DNA from: an uncultured Clostridia bacterium
GTDB taxonomy: Bacteria; Bacillota; Clostridia; Christensenellales; Aristaeellaceae
Reading direction: 5' to 3'
NCBI GenBank assembly: GCA_934615235.1
Contig: CAKTTL010000048.1
Location: forward strand, 1 to 20,566
Length of the DNA: 20,566 bases
Below the pieces are notes generated by a model. The model made no database searches. It was not told the origin of the DNA and saw nothing but the letters and a program-made list of their open reading frames with translations. Shown here one piece after another: positions 12,541-20,491 of this stretch (its first letter is position 1; the number at the start of each line of letters is the position of its first letter). Made by a program: the position numbers and the translations under genes.

Positions 12541-13245
12541 TTAGAAATCCTTTTCCTCAAAACGCCGGCAAAGCACATACTTCGACACGGCCATCCGCTG
12601 CGCCGAAATTCCCGTCAACAGATTCTTGATAAAATCCGGCAGCACCCGCTGGAATTTCACTTCCAGCACCACTACGTTCTCATCCATCACCGGCAATGTC
12701 GGTATATGCGGGTCGAACATATCCAGATTATTCATCCCCGTCCGGATTTCCTTATCGAACGTAATCCGCACGTCCTCCGGCTCGTAGATATACGCCTCCC
12801 GGATATAATCGACAATCACCACCGGGTGCAGCAGCCGCGTCCGCATCTCGCGATACATATCGTGCAGAAGCGGCGCGCTCGTCTTCTCCAGCCCGCTCGG
12901 GTCGCACGCAATCAGCTGATCGGCCAGATCGCGCGGGATGAGAAGGCTCCGCTTGCTGATCAGATCGCCGTATTTCGCCTTGCACTCCAGCTTGATATCC
13001 TTATCCGAATAGCGGTAAATACGCAGCCGGTATTTCTGCCGGTTTTCCACGCCCATCAGCTTTTCGTTCAGAAAATCGTCGAACGCGGTATCGAAGTACA
13101 GCGAGCGAATGGCGTATTCGTTATACTGATCGCCGCCCGGGTCGCGCTGAAGGCAATAGTCCATCGTGCGGCTCAGGTGCATATACTCGCCGTAGTTCAT
13201 CACAAATTTCAGTTCATGCCGTACCGGCGGGCGATTGCGTTCCAT
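12541..13245 (-). CDS. VTC-domain polyphosphate polymerase family protein
   Basis: A 234-residue soluble protein with the triphosphate-tunnel fold of the VTC family, which in yeast polymerises ATP gamma-phosphate into polyphosphate. Charged strand motifs that line the tunnel are visible: RHELKF (9-14), YRLRIYR (72-78), KLECKAK (85-91) with SKR (97-99), VIVDYIREAY, RITFDKEIR, and VVLEVKFQR near residue 195, ending with SKYVLCRR. The length matches stand-alone bacterial VTC proteins. The ATG directly follows the DUF4956 stop (TAA-ATG), implying translational coupling. The product is cytoplasmic and probably partners the DUF4956 membrane protein. Activity on ATP and the polymer made are inferred from the family. 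Confidence 0.92.
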   Translation of the reverse strand: MERNRPPVRHELKFVMNYGEYMHLSRTMDYCLQRDPGGDQYNEYAIRSLYFDTAFDDFLNEKLMGVENRQKYRLRIYRYSDKDIKLECKAKYGDLISKRSLLIPRDLADQLIACDPSGLEKTSAPLLHDMYREMRTRLLHPVVIVDYIREAYIYEPEDVRITFDKEIRTGMNNLDMFDPHIPTLPVMDENVVVLEVKFQRVLPDFIKNLLTGISAQRMAVSKYVLCRRFEEKDF

Positions 13246-13938
13246 TTACGCGCCCGCCTCGCTCTGGCAGGAAACGAGCGTCGCGTCGTACACGCCCGGG
13301 ATATCCAGCAGCTGACCCACCAGATCCTGCCGTTCGGAAATACGCACTTCGACGGTCATTTCGGTTCCGTTCTGCGTCACGGTCTTGGAGCGCATGCGGC
13401 GATATTTAATCCGGGCGAGCACGCCCTGAACGGCCTGCATCGCGCTGTCGTCGCAATGGAGCACCAGCAGATAGCTCGTCGCGGAAGGCACCTTCACGAA
13501 CGTCATCAGCAGCACGAACACCGAAATGCCCAGCACCACCACCAGCGCGATCACGTACAGCCCCGCGCCCAGCAGGATGCCCATCGTCAGCGCCCAGAAC
13601 ATATACGCCGTATCCATCGGATCCTTCACGGCCGTGCGGAAGCGGACGATCGACAGCGCGCCGACCATGCCCATCGACAGCGCGATGTTCGACTTGATGC
13701 ACATTACGACCGGGGTCGTAATCAGCGTCATCATCACCAGCGTCGAGGCGAACGAGGGCGAATACAGCACGCCCCGGTACGTTCTGCGGTAAACCAGCGC
13801 GATGATCAGCCCCACGACGAAGCCCATCACCAGCGCGATAATCACGGACAGCGGCGTCAACGCCGCAAACTGCTCCGTAAAGGTATCGACTACGCTGCCT
13901 TTTACAATGTCGGTTACGCTCAGGGATGTGGTGTTCAT
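13246..13938 (-). CDS. DUF4956 membrane protein
   Basis: A 230-residue protein with about four transmembrane helices (about 30-50, 62-82, 85-100 and 112-145), then a cytosolic alpha/beta domain (about 150-225, LLVLHCDD...TVEVRISERQDLVGQLLDIPGVYDATLVS) resembling a ferredoxin-like fold. The motif ALSIVRFRTAVKDPMDTAYMFWAL between helices is the DUF4956 hallmark. AAGGAGG precedes the ATG. It is encoded between the CotH gene (102 bases upstream) and the VTC-domain gene (no gap). DUF4956 next to VTC genes is a recurring arrangement; the membrane protein may anchor the polymerase or form a polymer channel, but no function has been shown to my knowledge. Confidence 0.9.
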   Translation of the reverse strand: MNTTSLSVTDIVKGSVVDTFTEQFAALTPLSVIIALVMGFVVGLIIALVYRRTYRGVLYSPSFASTLVMMTLITTPVVMCIKSNIALSMGMVGALSIVRFRTAVKDPMDTAYMFWALTMGILLGAGLYVIALVVVLGISVFVLLMTFVKVPSATSYLLVLHCDDSAMQAVQGVLARIKYRRMRSKTVTQNGTEMTVEVRISERQDLVGQLLDIPGVYDATLVSCQSEAGA

Positions 13939-13990
13939 ATGGGTGTTCCTCCTTGGTTTTTGTTTCTTCTTTCAAAATCCCCTGAAGAGC

Positions 13991-14014
13991 TCGAGAGGAC
14001 CGCAGTTCTCTCGA
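13991..14014. repeat. Stem-loop between the CotH and DUF4956 genes
   Basis: TCGAGAG/CTCTCGA (13991-13997 with 14008-14014, 10-base loop) lies in the 102-base gap between the two genes. It lacks a T tract, so it could be an mRNA-processing or stability hairpin setting different expression levels for the kinase and the DUF4956-VTC pair. Confidence 0.45.
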
Positions 14015-14040
14015 CTTTCATCAGTTTTCGATGGGAGGGG

Positions 14041-17000
14041 TTATTGAACGTCGTCGGGCATCACCGGCTGCGGGCCGAAGTAGCGTTCCATCTCCGCGTC
14101 CGTCATGCCGAACCAGTCGCGGATATAGCCCCAGCACAGGTTCGGCCGCTTCTTGAGCACGTTGTTCAGCCGCTTCATACGGGCTTCCCAGTAGGTGTAG
14201 TTCGCCTCCGGCGAGGTCGGCTCTTCGGTGATCCACTTGTTGTTCTCGCTCGACCAGCGGTTGTAGTGGAACAGCAGCTCCGGCTGGATAACGGCGGCCA
14301 TCTTCTGCGCCTCCGCCCAGATGCGATCGGTATCGGAAAGCGTTTCCTGGAAAAGCTGACCGAAGCGGGTGAGGAATTTCTCCTTCATCTCCGGCACTTC
14401 CAGCAGCGCGAGGATAAGCCAGTTGTCAAAGTCCTTATCGCCCGCGCCCTTGGGGTCGAGCCAGACCTTGCAGCCGTTCGTGTTGGACATGAAGTAGCCC
14501 CAGTCCATATCGAACAGGCACCAGCGCCATTTCTCTCCCTCGGCCTGCCGGCGGTAGAATTTGATATTGCCCGCGTCGGTGTTGCCGAAGTAGATTTCGA
14601 AAATCATGAAATCGAAGTAGTTATCGACGTCCACCCAGTCCAGCACCGTCTGCAGCGCTTCCGGATCTTCCGCCAGATCATGGCTCCTGACGAACTCCTT
14701 CAGCGCCTTGTAATTATCGTACGTGCCGCTGATGACCTGGTTGTTGCCCTTGATCAGGTCGACCTTTTCCGGATCGCTCCAGCCCTCGTAATCGGCGATG
14801 GAGTATTTGTTGATGCGCTCGCGCAGGTTGTACTGACCCCAGTACTCGCCGTTGAGGTAGACGATCACCGGCTCGTAGGCCATGGTGAACAGCGTCGAAT
14901 CGGTCCAGCCGACAATGCGCGCCTGCAGCGCGTCGATGATGCGCGTATACTTGCCGTCCTGCCCGCCGTTTCGAAGAACGAGCGAATGGTACGACGTATA
15001 CGGCCTGTCGCTGAAGAACGGATAATCGAGCGTCGCGCCGCCGTATTTGGCTTTAGCGGTAACGCGCCAGCTCTTCTGCGCCTGGTCCATGCTGTACTGG
15101 CCGTTGAGCTGCAGCTCCACGCCCTGGTTCAGCTGGCTCTTGCCGTCCGCGGTAAAGTATTCGAAGTTGCCCGCGTGCGGCGTCTTTTTCCAGTAGGTCG
15201 CCTTTTTGAACGGCGGGTTATGGTCGAACGTCTCCGCCGTGCCCGCGGCGAGGATGCCGTCCTCGTCGTTGTACAAATCGTCCGGGTCGCACGTCAGGCA
15301 GAGAATCGGCAGGGAATGGTACACGTTCAAAAGGAACGTCGCGGTCGTGATATTGGAGGGGCGCAGCCCCTCTTTGAATCCCCTTGCCCGCAGCGCCGCG
15401 CTCTTTGTCAGCGTGATGGGCCCGGCGTATTCCTGGCCGTTCTCCTCCGTCGGCTCGGAACCGTCGGTCGTATAGCGGATGGTCACGCCCTCCGGCGCGG
15501 AAAGCGTCACCGTCACCTGCTGGGAGTACGTGCCGCCGGCCTTGTCCATCGTCGGCTGCGCGGCGTAGCCCGAGAAGCCCGCGCCGTTTTTCGTTCCGGC
15601 CGTTGTTTCCGTATAATAAAAAAGGCCGCCGTGGTCAAAATCGCGCCCGTAGGAAACGTCCGTTTCCAGCTGCGGGACGACGAGCTTATCGACCAGCGCG
15701 CCGGACGGATCGCTCAGAAGCACCGTATCGCCCAGCGCGCTCAGGCGCATCGGCACGTGCGTGATTTCTCTCCGCCCGGACGGCGACGCGGTAAGCCCGC
15801 TGGCGAATACCACGAGGTATCCGCCGGCGGGAACGGTCACGTTGCTCAGTTGACATTTGCGCGGGTGGTTCGGGTTGTCGCTCAGCCACCAGCCGTCGAG
15901 CGAGACGGGCACCGTGGCCGCGTTGTACAGTTCAATCCAGTCGTAGCTGCTTTTGCCGTAGGGCGTGTCCACGCCCGTCGAGCTGGACATCACCTCGCTG
16001 ATGAACACGCCGCGCGTGTTGGACGCGCGCAGCTGCAGGTCGAGCTGAATTTGCGAGGAGCGGTTGTTGGGCAGCCCGGGCGTGGGGGCGTCGCACTCCT
16101 GCCACTGATAGTTAAGCCCTTCGATGCGCGCCCAGCTCTTATCCTTGGGCAGATTGTCGTACGTCACCGTATCGACCACCTGGCCGAGAATATCGCACAG
16201 AAGAATCGTCTCCCCCTCCGCCCTCAGGCGGAAGTTGGTATGCAGCCTGTTGCCGCTCGTCGGATCGGTGCGGTTCTTGCCCGACGCAAACACGACGAGA
16301 TATTCGCCCGGCTGCATCGAAACGCCCTTGGGGAAGCGCCACTGCACGCGGTCGTTCGGATCGTCGGAAAGCGCGTAGTTGGACAGGTCGACCACGCGGC
16401 CCGTGCCGTTATACAGTTCGATCCAGTCCGGATGATCGCCGTCCTCGTCGGTCAGGCTCGTCAGGTTCGAGGCCAGCACCTCGTTGATAACCAGACCGTC
16501 CGCCGCCGTCAGGCTGATGCTGCGCGACTGTTCCCAGCCGGCCTGCGTGTTTTCATAGCCGGGGGTATACTGGTCGGTCGTCTGCCAGCCGTTCGCCATC
16601 AGCGCGTAGGACTGGTTGCCCTGCAGCGCCGGCACCTCGACCGAGTCGATCGCCTCGCCCGCGCCGTCGAAAAGATATACCGTCTCGCCCAGCGAGGAAA
16701 TCTTGAACCGCGCGTGCAGCGCTTCGCCCGCCTGCGATTTGTTCGTTCCGTCGCAGAAGACGACGACGCGCGCCCCGGCCTCCAGCGTCATCTCGGGGAA
16801 GATGAACAGCACCCGGTCGTCCCGGTCGGACAGGCCGACGCCGCGCAGGCTCTGCGCCGCCATGCCGGTGTTGGTGATTTCAACCCAGTCCGGGTACGCG
16901 CCGGTCTCGTCGGGGTAGGCGCTCTTGTTCGAGCTCATTACCTCGGTAATCGCCAGCGTCGGCTTTTCCAGCGCGGAAACCGTCGCGGTCTCTCCGCCGT

Positions 17001-17181
17001 CGGCAAGAATCGCGGCTTTTTTCGTCACCGGCTGCTTGGGCAGCAGCGCGACCAGCGCCGCCACGGCCGCCAGCAGGATCAAAAGCAGCAGCCCGTTGCG
17101 CACGGGCGTGCCGCGCCTGGCGGACGCGCCGCGCCGTTCGGACGCGCGGGAATTCTTTCTTTTTTCCGTTCTCGGCACCAA
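14041..17181 (-). CDS. CotH kinase family protein with lamin-tail and chitobiase-like domains
   Basis: A 1046-residue protein. The N-terminus is basic and followed by one transmembrane helix (about 29-48), so the rest is outside. Three lamin-tail domains follow (about 73-190, 222-345, 385-505; each begins I(T/N/S)EVM/LASN...DW(I/V)E(L/I)(Y/T)N and contains LSD). A chitobiase C-terminal-like domain comes next (about 540-620, TIRYTTDGSEPT), then the CotH kinase domain (about 625-1000) with YLNGEYWGQYNLRERI, NTDAGNIKFYRR and FDMDWGYF. CotH proteins are atypical kinases known from spore coat assembly. The start is TTG (17181) or the adjoining GTG; ribosome-site spacing is long for both. First gene of the CotH-DUF4956-VTC operon. 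Confidence 0.92.
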   Translation of the reverse strand: MVPRTEKRKNSRASERRGASARRGTPVRNGLLLLILLAAVAALVALLPKQPVTKKAAILADGGETATVSALEKPTLAITEVMSSNKSAYPDETGAYPDWVEITNTGMAAQSLRGVGLSDRDDRVLFIFPEMTLEAGARVVVFCDGTNKSQAGEALHARFKISSLGETVYLFDGAGEAIDSVEVPALQGNQSYALMANGWQTTDQYTPGYENTQAGWEQSRSISLTAADGLVINEVLASNLTSLTDEDGDHPDWIELYNGTGRVVDLSNYALSDDPNDRVQWRFPKGVSMQPGEYLVVFASGKNRTDPTSGNRLHTNFRLRAEGETILLCDILGQVVDTVTYDNLPKDKSWARIEGLNYQWQECDAPTPGLPNNRSSQIQLDLQLRASNTRGVFISEVMSSSTGVDTPYGKSSYDWIELYNAATVPVSLDGWWLSDNPNHPRKCQLSNVTVPAGGYLVVFASGLTASPSGRREITHVPMRLSALGDTVLLSDPSGALVDKLVVPQLETDVSYGRDFDHGGLFYYTETTAGTKNGAGFSGYAAQPTMDKAGGTYSQQVTVTLSAPEGVTIRYTTDGSEPTEENGQEYAGPITLTKSAALRARGFKEGLRPSNITTATFLLNVYHSLPILCLTCDPDDLYNDEDGILAAGTAETFDHNPPFKKATYWKKTPHAGNFEYFTADGKSQLNQGVELQLNGQYSMDQAQKSWRVTAKAKYGGATLDYPFFSDRPYTSYHSLVLRNGGQDGKYTRIIDALQARIVGWTDSTLFTMAYEPVIVYLNGEYWGQYNLRERINKYSIADYEGWSDPEKVDLIKGNNQVISGTYDNYKALKEFVRSHDLAEDPEALQTVLDWVDVDNYFDFMIFEIYFGNTDAGNIKFYRRQAEGEKWRWCLFDMDWGYFMSNTNGCKVWLDPKGAGDKDFDNWLILALLEVPEMKEKFLTRFGQLFQETLSDTDRIWAEAQKMAAVIQPELLFHYNRWSSENNKWITEEPTSPEANYTYWEARMKRLNNVLKKRPNLCWGYIRDWFGMTDAEMERYFGPQPVMPDDVQ

Positions 17182-17203
17182 TCTCTTTAATATCCTTTCG
17201 TCG

Positions 17204-17219
17204 CCGGGGTTTGCCCCGG
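17204..17219 (-). promoter_or_regulatory. 5'-UTR hairpin of the CotH operon
   Basis: CCGGGG/CCCCGG with a four-base loop lies between the promoter and the GAAAGGA ribosome site on the minus strand. It may protect the 5' end of the transcript. Confidence 0.45.
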
Positions 17220-17228
17220 AACGACTGC

Positions 17229-17257
17229 ATTATAACATATGCAAAACTATCCTTCAA
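17229..17257 (-). promoter_or_regulatory. Promoter of the CotH-DUF4956-VTC operon
   Basis: On the minus strand: TTGAAG (17252-17257), a 17-bp spacer and TATAAT (17229-17234) with the extended TG (TGTTATAAT). It begins right after the upstream MBL-fold gene's stop codon, so the module is its own transcription unit from a vegetative-type promoter. Confidence 0.82.
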
Positions 17258-17260
17258 CCA

Positions 17261-17989
17261 TCAAAAACTGGCTTGCGCGCCCGCGCCGAAGCGGCGCACG
17301 AGCCCCCGCGGCAGGCGTTTTTCGGCGCGCTCGGTCACGCGGCGATAGAACATGGACTGGCTGTCCTCCCCGTCTCCGGTAAGATGATAGACGTAAACGG
17401 TTTCCGGCGCGAGGCGTTCGATCAGCGCGGGCATGGCGCGGCTGTTGAGGAAAAGCGGGTTGACGAAAATCGCGTTCACTCGCCCGGCGGACAGGTACCA
17501 GTCCGCTTCATAGCCGCCGTCGCCGGCGATCAGCACGCGCGTCCCCGCGCAGTCCAGCGCGTACGCGTGGTTGCGGATAGCCGCGAACTGCTCGCCCGCG
17601 TGCGCCGTGCCGATCGCGCGCAGGGTTATCTCCCCTCCGAGCGAAAAATCGCGGGCCGCGCCGTTCGCAAGGGGGAAGGCGGTAATTTTTGCCGCGCCCT
17701 GCGCGGCGAAAGGCGCTTGCGGCGCGATCATTTCCCGCACGCGGTTCGCGGCGAGATACGCCCGCACCGCGTCCGCGTCGAAGTGATCCGGGTGCAGGTG
17801 AGTGAAGAGAAGAAAATCGATATTGCGCCAGCGGGAGGTTTCCGGGCCGGTCAGCATTTCGGCAAGGATCTCCGGTGGGGTTGGCAGAAACGGAGGGAAC
17901 GGCGCGCGGCGAATACCGTCCACCAGCAGGCGGACGGAGCCGGTTTCGATGAGAAGACCCGCGTTGGCGGTTGAAGTGATGGTGAGCAT
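17261..17989 (-). CDS. MBL-fold metallo-hydrolase
   Basis: A 242-residue cytosolic protein. The metal-binding motif THLHPDHFD gives H64, H66, D68, H69 and D71, a complete HxHxDHxD signature. AIGTAHAGEQ (about 129-138) and LIAGDGGYEADWY (about 154-166) supply later ligand positions. It is only distantly like the MBL protein at 5409-6167 (different spacing and termini), so the two are not a recent duplication. The substrate is unknown. The ribosome site before the ATG ending at 17989 is weak. It lies upstream of and on the same strand as the CotH operon, which has its own promoter. Confidence 0.88.
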   Translation of the reverse strand: MLTITSTANAGLLIETGSVRLLVDGIRRAPFPPFLPTPPEILAEMLTGPETSRWRNIDFLLFTHLHPDHFDADAVRAYLAANRVREMIAPQAPFAAQGAAKITAFPLANGAARDFSLGGEITLRAIGTAHAGEQFAAIRNHAYALDCAGTRVLIAGDGGYEADWYLSAGRVNAIFVNPLFLNSRAMPALIERLAPETVYVYHLTGDGEDSQSMFYRRVTERAEKRLPRGLVRRFGAGAQASF

Positions 17990-18066
17990 GAATCAATGCG
18001 CTTTCTGATAAGAGGGAGGTTTTTGGAGGATGTTCAGGGGAAAACGGGAGGACTTTTCGGCGCTGG

Positions 18067-18145
18067 CGCGCGGGGGTAGGAAACGTTAGGGGGACGCTGT
18101 CCCCCTAAAACCCCTGCCAGGGAACTGAGTTCCCTGGACCTTCCG
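18067..18145. repeat. Compound two-hairpin repeat, copy III
   Basis: Hairpin A TTAGGGGGAC/GTCCCCCTAA (18086-18095 with 18099-18108, loop GCT) and hairpin B CCAGGGAACT-G-AGTTCCCTGG (18117-18137), joined by AACCCCTG. The leader module is absent. Confidence 0.9.
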
Positions 18146-18174
18146 GTTTTTACTCAAAACCATGCAGCCGCGTC

Positions 18175-18306
18175 AGCTCGTCCGCGCTTCGCGCGAACAT
18201 TGCGCGGTTCTTTGTGCGGCCACAGGCCGCACGGGAGTAGGGAACGTTAGGGGGACGCTGTCCCCCTAAAACCCCCTGCCAGGGAACTGAGTTCCCTGGA
18301 CCTTCC
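18175..18306. repeat. Compound two-hairpin repeat, copy IV
   Basis: A full copy: leader (18175-18230, differing at three positions from copy I), hairpin A (18247-18269) and hairpin B (18279-18299). It ends 17 bases from the araD stop codon, in the same orientation relative to the gene as copy II has to the VTC-domain gene. Confidence 0.9.
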
Positions 18307-18322
18307 ACTTTTGCCTGCTACT

Positions 18323-19030
18323 TCAGCCTTTTCCCTGTCCGTAATAGGCGTTCGGCCCATGTTTACGCAGGAAATGCTTCTCCAGCACATACGCCTCCAT
18401 CGGCCCGCGCGGCGCAGCCGCCGGCAGCGCCTCCGTATGCCACGCCATCATTGCGACTTCTTCCAGCACCGCGGCGTTCTCCACAGCCTTCATCGCGTCC
18501 TTTCCCCAGCTGAACGGCCCATGCGAATGCACCAGCACCGCGGGCACATGCTCCGGGTTCAATCCGTTCTCCTCGAAATGGCTCGCGATTACTTTCCCCG
18601 TTTCCAGCTCATACGCGCGCTCCACCTCTTCCTTCGTCAGCGGCCGCGTGCAGGGCACCGCGCCGTGGAAATAGTCCGCGTGCGTCGTGCCATAGGCGGG
18701 AATCGCGCGCCCCGCCTGCGCCCAGATCGTCGCCCAGCGGCTATGCGTATGCACCACGCCGCCGATATTGGCGAACCGGCGATACAGTTCCGCATGCGTC
18801 GGCGTATCGGACGAGGGGTTCATCTTCCCCTCAACCTTCTTTCCTTCGATATCGACGACGACCATATCCTCCGGCTTCATTTCCTCGTAAGGCACGCCCG
18901 AGGGCTTAATCACAAACATTCCTTTCTCCCGGTCGATGCCGGAAACGTTGCCCCAGGTGAACACGACAAGGCCGTATTTCGGCAGGAGCATGTTGGCTTC
19001 ATAGACTTGCTGTTTCAGGGTTTCGAGCAT
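18323..19030 (-). CDS. araD: L-ribulose-5-phosphate 4-epimerase
   Basis: A 235-residue class II aldolase-fold enzyme converting L-ribulose 5-phosphate to D-xylulose 5-phosphate, the last step of L-arabinose entry into the pentose phosphate pathway. Family residues are visible: KPSGVPYE (42-49), SSD with D75, zinc ligands H94 and H96 in GGVVHTHSRW, D119 in GTTHADYFHG, a third histidine in LVHSHGPF (H168/H170), and Tyr229/230 near the end. The start at 19030 follows AAAGGAGG. It lies 17 bases after the MATE gene. No araA or araB is in the window; related epimerases such as UlaF or SgbE share the fold, so the physiological substrate could differ. Confidence 0.93.
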   Translation of the reverse strand: MLETLKQQVYEANMLLPKYGLVVFTWGNVSGIDREKGMFVIKPSGVPYEEMKPEDMVVVDIEGKKVEGKMNPSSDTPTHAELYRRFANIGGVVHTHSRWATIWAQAGRAIPAYGTTHADYFHGAVPCTRPLTKEEVERAYELETGKVIASHFEENGLNPEHVPAVLVHSHGPFSWGKDAMKAVENAAVLEEVAMMAWHTEALPAAAPRGPMEAYVLEKHFLRKHGPNAYYGQGKG

Positions 19031-19047
19031 GGTGGTTCCTCCTTTGC

Positions 19048-20397
19048 CTATTCCATGGTGATCAGGCGATTCTTCTTTTTCCAGTAAACGATCAGGCCGA
19101 TTTCCCATACGATCATCAGCACCCAGCCGGCAATGCAGGCGATCGGCACCGCGTCCAGCTTCATGGAGCCGATGAGCAGCCAGGTACACAGGGCGCGCAG
19201 CGCCATCTGCCCATACGTCACGTACATCGTCAGGCTGACCTTGCCGATGCCGCGCATATAGCCCTGCAGGCCGTTGGTGATGCCGGGCATGAAATAGAAG
19301 AACGCCATAATCCGCAGATAACGCGCGCCCAGCGCGATAACCTCCGTCTCCTCCGCGCCGACGAACAGGCGCATCATCGGCCCGGCCAGCACGAACACGG
19401 CGACCGACACGGCCACGCCGTACAGCGATTCCATCAGCAGGCCGACGCGCAGGCCTTTCATCATCCGTTCGGGCTTTTTCGCGCCGCGGTTCTGCGCGGT
19501 CATGACCATGATGCCGCTGGACAGATCGCGCTCGGGGATGAGCGCGTAATCGTCGATGCGGTTGCAGGCGTTGAACGCGGCGATCGCGTGCACGCCCAGC
19601 GGGTTGACCATCGACTGCACGAGCAGCTTGCCGACATAAATGCCTGCCTGCTGCAGAGCGCTGGCGTAGCTGTAATGAACGGTCTTTTTCAGCAGCGTCT
19701 TTTCCACGCAGATATCCTCGCGGGCGATGCGCAGCGGCTCCGCGCTGCGCCAGAGCAGGCGCGCGCACAGCACGGCCGAAACGGCCTGCGAGATCACCGT
19801 CGCCGTCGCCGCGCCGGAAACGCCCATCTGCAGCCCGGAAACGAACCAGATATCGAGCGCGACGTTCATCAGCGATCCGAGCACAAGGCAGACGAGCGGC
19901 GTGCGGGTATCGCCAATCGAACGCAGGGCGGCGGAAAGCATGTTGTAAATGCAGGTGAATACCATTCCGCCCGCGACGATGCGCAGATACGCGGCCACAT
20001 CGTCGAAGATTTCGACGGGGGTGTTGCACAGGCGCAGCAGGGGATTAACGAGGAAGAAAAACGCTGCCGCCACGAGAAAGCTGAAGGCGAGCGCGGCAAG
20101 CGTCGCGGTTGAAAATTCGCGCCGCAGGCGGCGATAATCGCGCGCGCCGTAAAATTCGCTCATGAGGACGGACGCGCCGATGCCCATGCCGATGAGGAAG
20201 AAGGTGGCGATGTTCATCAGCGGGTTGGCGACGCCGACGGCGGCGAGCGCGTTCGCGCCGACGTATTTGCCGACGATTACGGAATCGACGGTGTTGTAGG
20301 TGACCTGAAAGAGGTTGCCGAGGATGGAGGGGATTGCGTAGCGGATAAGGTGGCGGGGGATGCTGCCTTCGGTCATTGGCGTGCGTGGCTGTCGCAT
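19048..20397 (-). CDS. MATE family efflux transporter
   Basis: A 449-residue membrane protein with about 12 helices in two homologous halves: the first begins IPRHLIRYAIPSILGNLFQVTYNTVDSVIVGKYVGANALAAVGVANP, and the second has the matching QQAGIYVGKLLVQSMVNPLGVHAIAAFNACNRID. It resembles the NorM/DinF-type Na+ or H+ antiporters exporting cationic compounds. The start is set at MRQPRTP, with AGAAGG seven bases upstream; the frame remains open to 20526, but that extension is translated repeat sequence. It is cotranscribed with araD, an unusual partner. No clear promoter is seen in the repeat-bearing upstream region. Confidence 0.93.
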   Translation of the reverse strand: MRQPRTPMTEGSIPRHLIRYAIPSILGNLFQVTYNTVDSVIVGKYVGANALAAVGVANPLMNIATFFLIGMGIGASVLMSEFYGARDYRRLRREFSTATLAALAFSFLVAAAFFFLVNPLLRLCNTPVEIFDDVAAYLRIVAGGMVFTCIYNMLSAALRSIGDTRTPLVCLVLGSLMNVALDIWFVSGLQMGVSGAATATVISQAVSAVLCARLLWRSAEPLRIAREDICVEKTLLKKTVHYSYASALQQAGIYVGKLLVQSMVNPLGVHAIAAFNACNRIDDYALIPERDLSSGIMVMTAQNRGAKKPERMMKGLRVGLLMESLYGVAVSVAVFVLAGPMMRLFVGAEETEVIALGARYLRIMAFFYFMPGITNGLQGYMRGIGKVSLTMYVTYGQMALRALCTWLLIGSMKLDAVPIACIAGWVLMIVWEIGLIVYWKKKNRLITME

Positions 20398-20447
20398 GAT
20401 GTGCCTTCTTTCGATAAGGATAAAGGGGAGGGGAGAGGGCGAAGCCC

Positions 20448-20491
20448 AGGCGGAAGGTCCAGGGAACTCAGTTCCCTGGCAGGGGGGGTTA
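20448..20491. repeat. Compound two-hairpin repeat, copy V (inverted, truncated)
   Basis: Hairpin B is complete (20459-20479) in the opposite orientation to copies I-IV. It is followed by CAGGGGGGGTTAGGG, where hairpin A should begin, but the sequence then switches to TGTATCTGAAAAA and the rest of hairpin A is lost. Confidence 0.82.

Larger units (their letters stand above)
17990..18322. other. Gene-free region with a tandem pair of compound repeats
   Basis: A 333-base gap between the MBL-fold gene and araD. It contains two copies of the compound two-hairpin repeat (18067-18145 and 18175-18306). No gene and no clear promoter for the MBL-fold gene are seen. Confidence 0.8.

Noticed and set aside
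12101..12578. Short open frames in the 11992-12540 gap
   Set aside because: They encode only the hairpin repeats and the 159-bp palindrome, in both strands, with no ribosome sites.
12706..17190. 1494-codon open frame on the plus strand
   Set aside because: It lies antisense to the CotH, DUF4956 and VTC genes and crosses their boundaries. The translation is Arg/His/Val-rich low-complexity without motifs, as expected from the complementary frame of GC-rich coding DNA.
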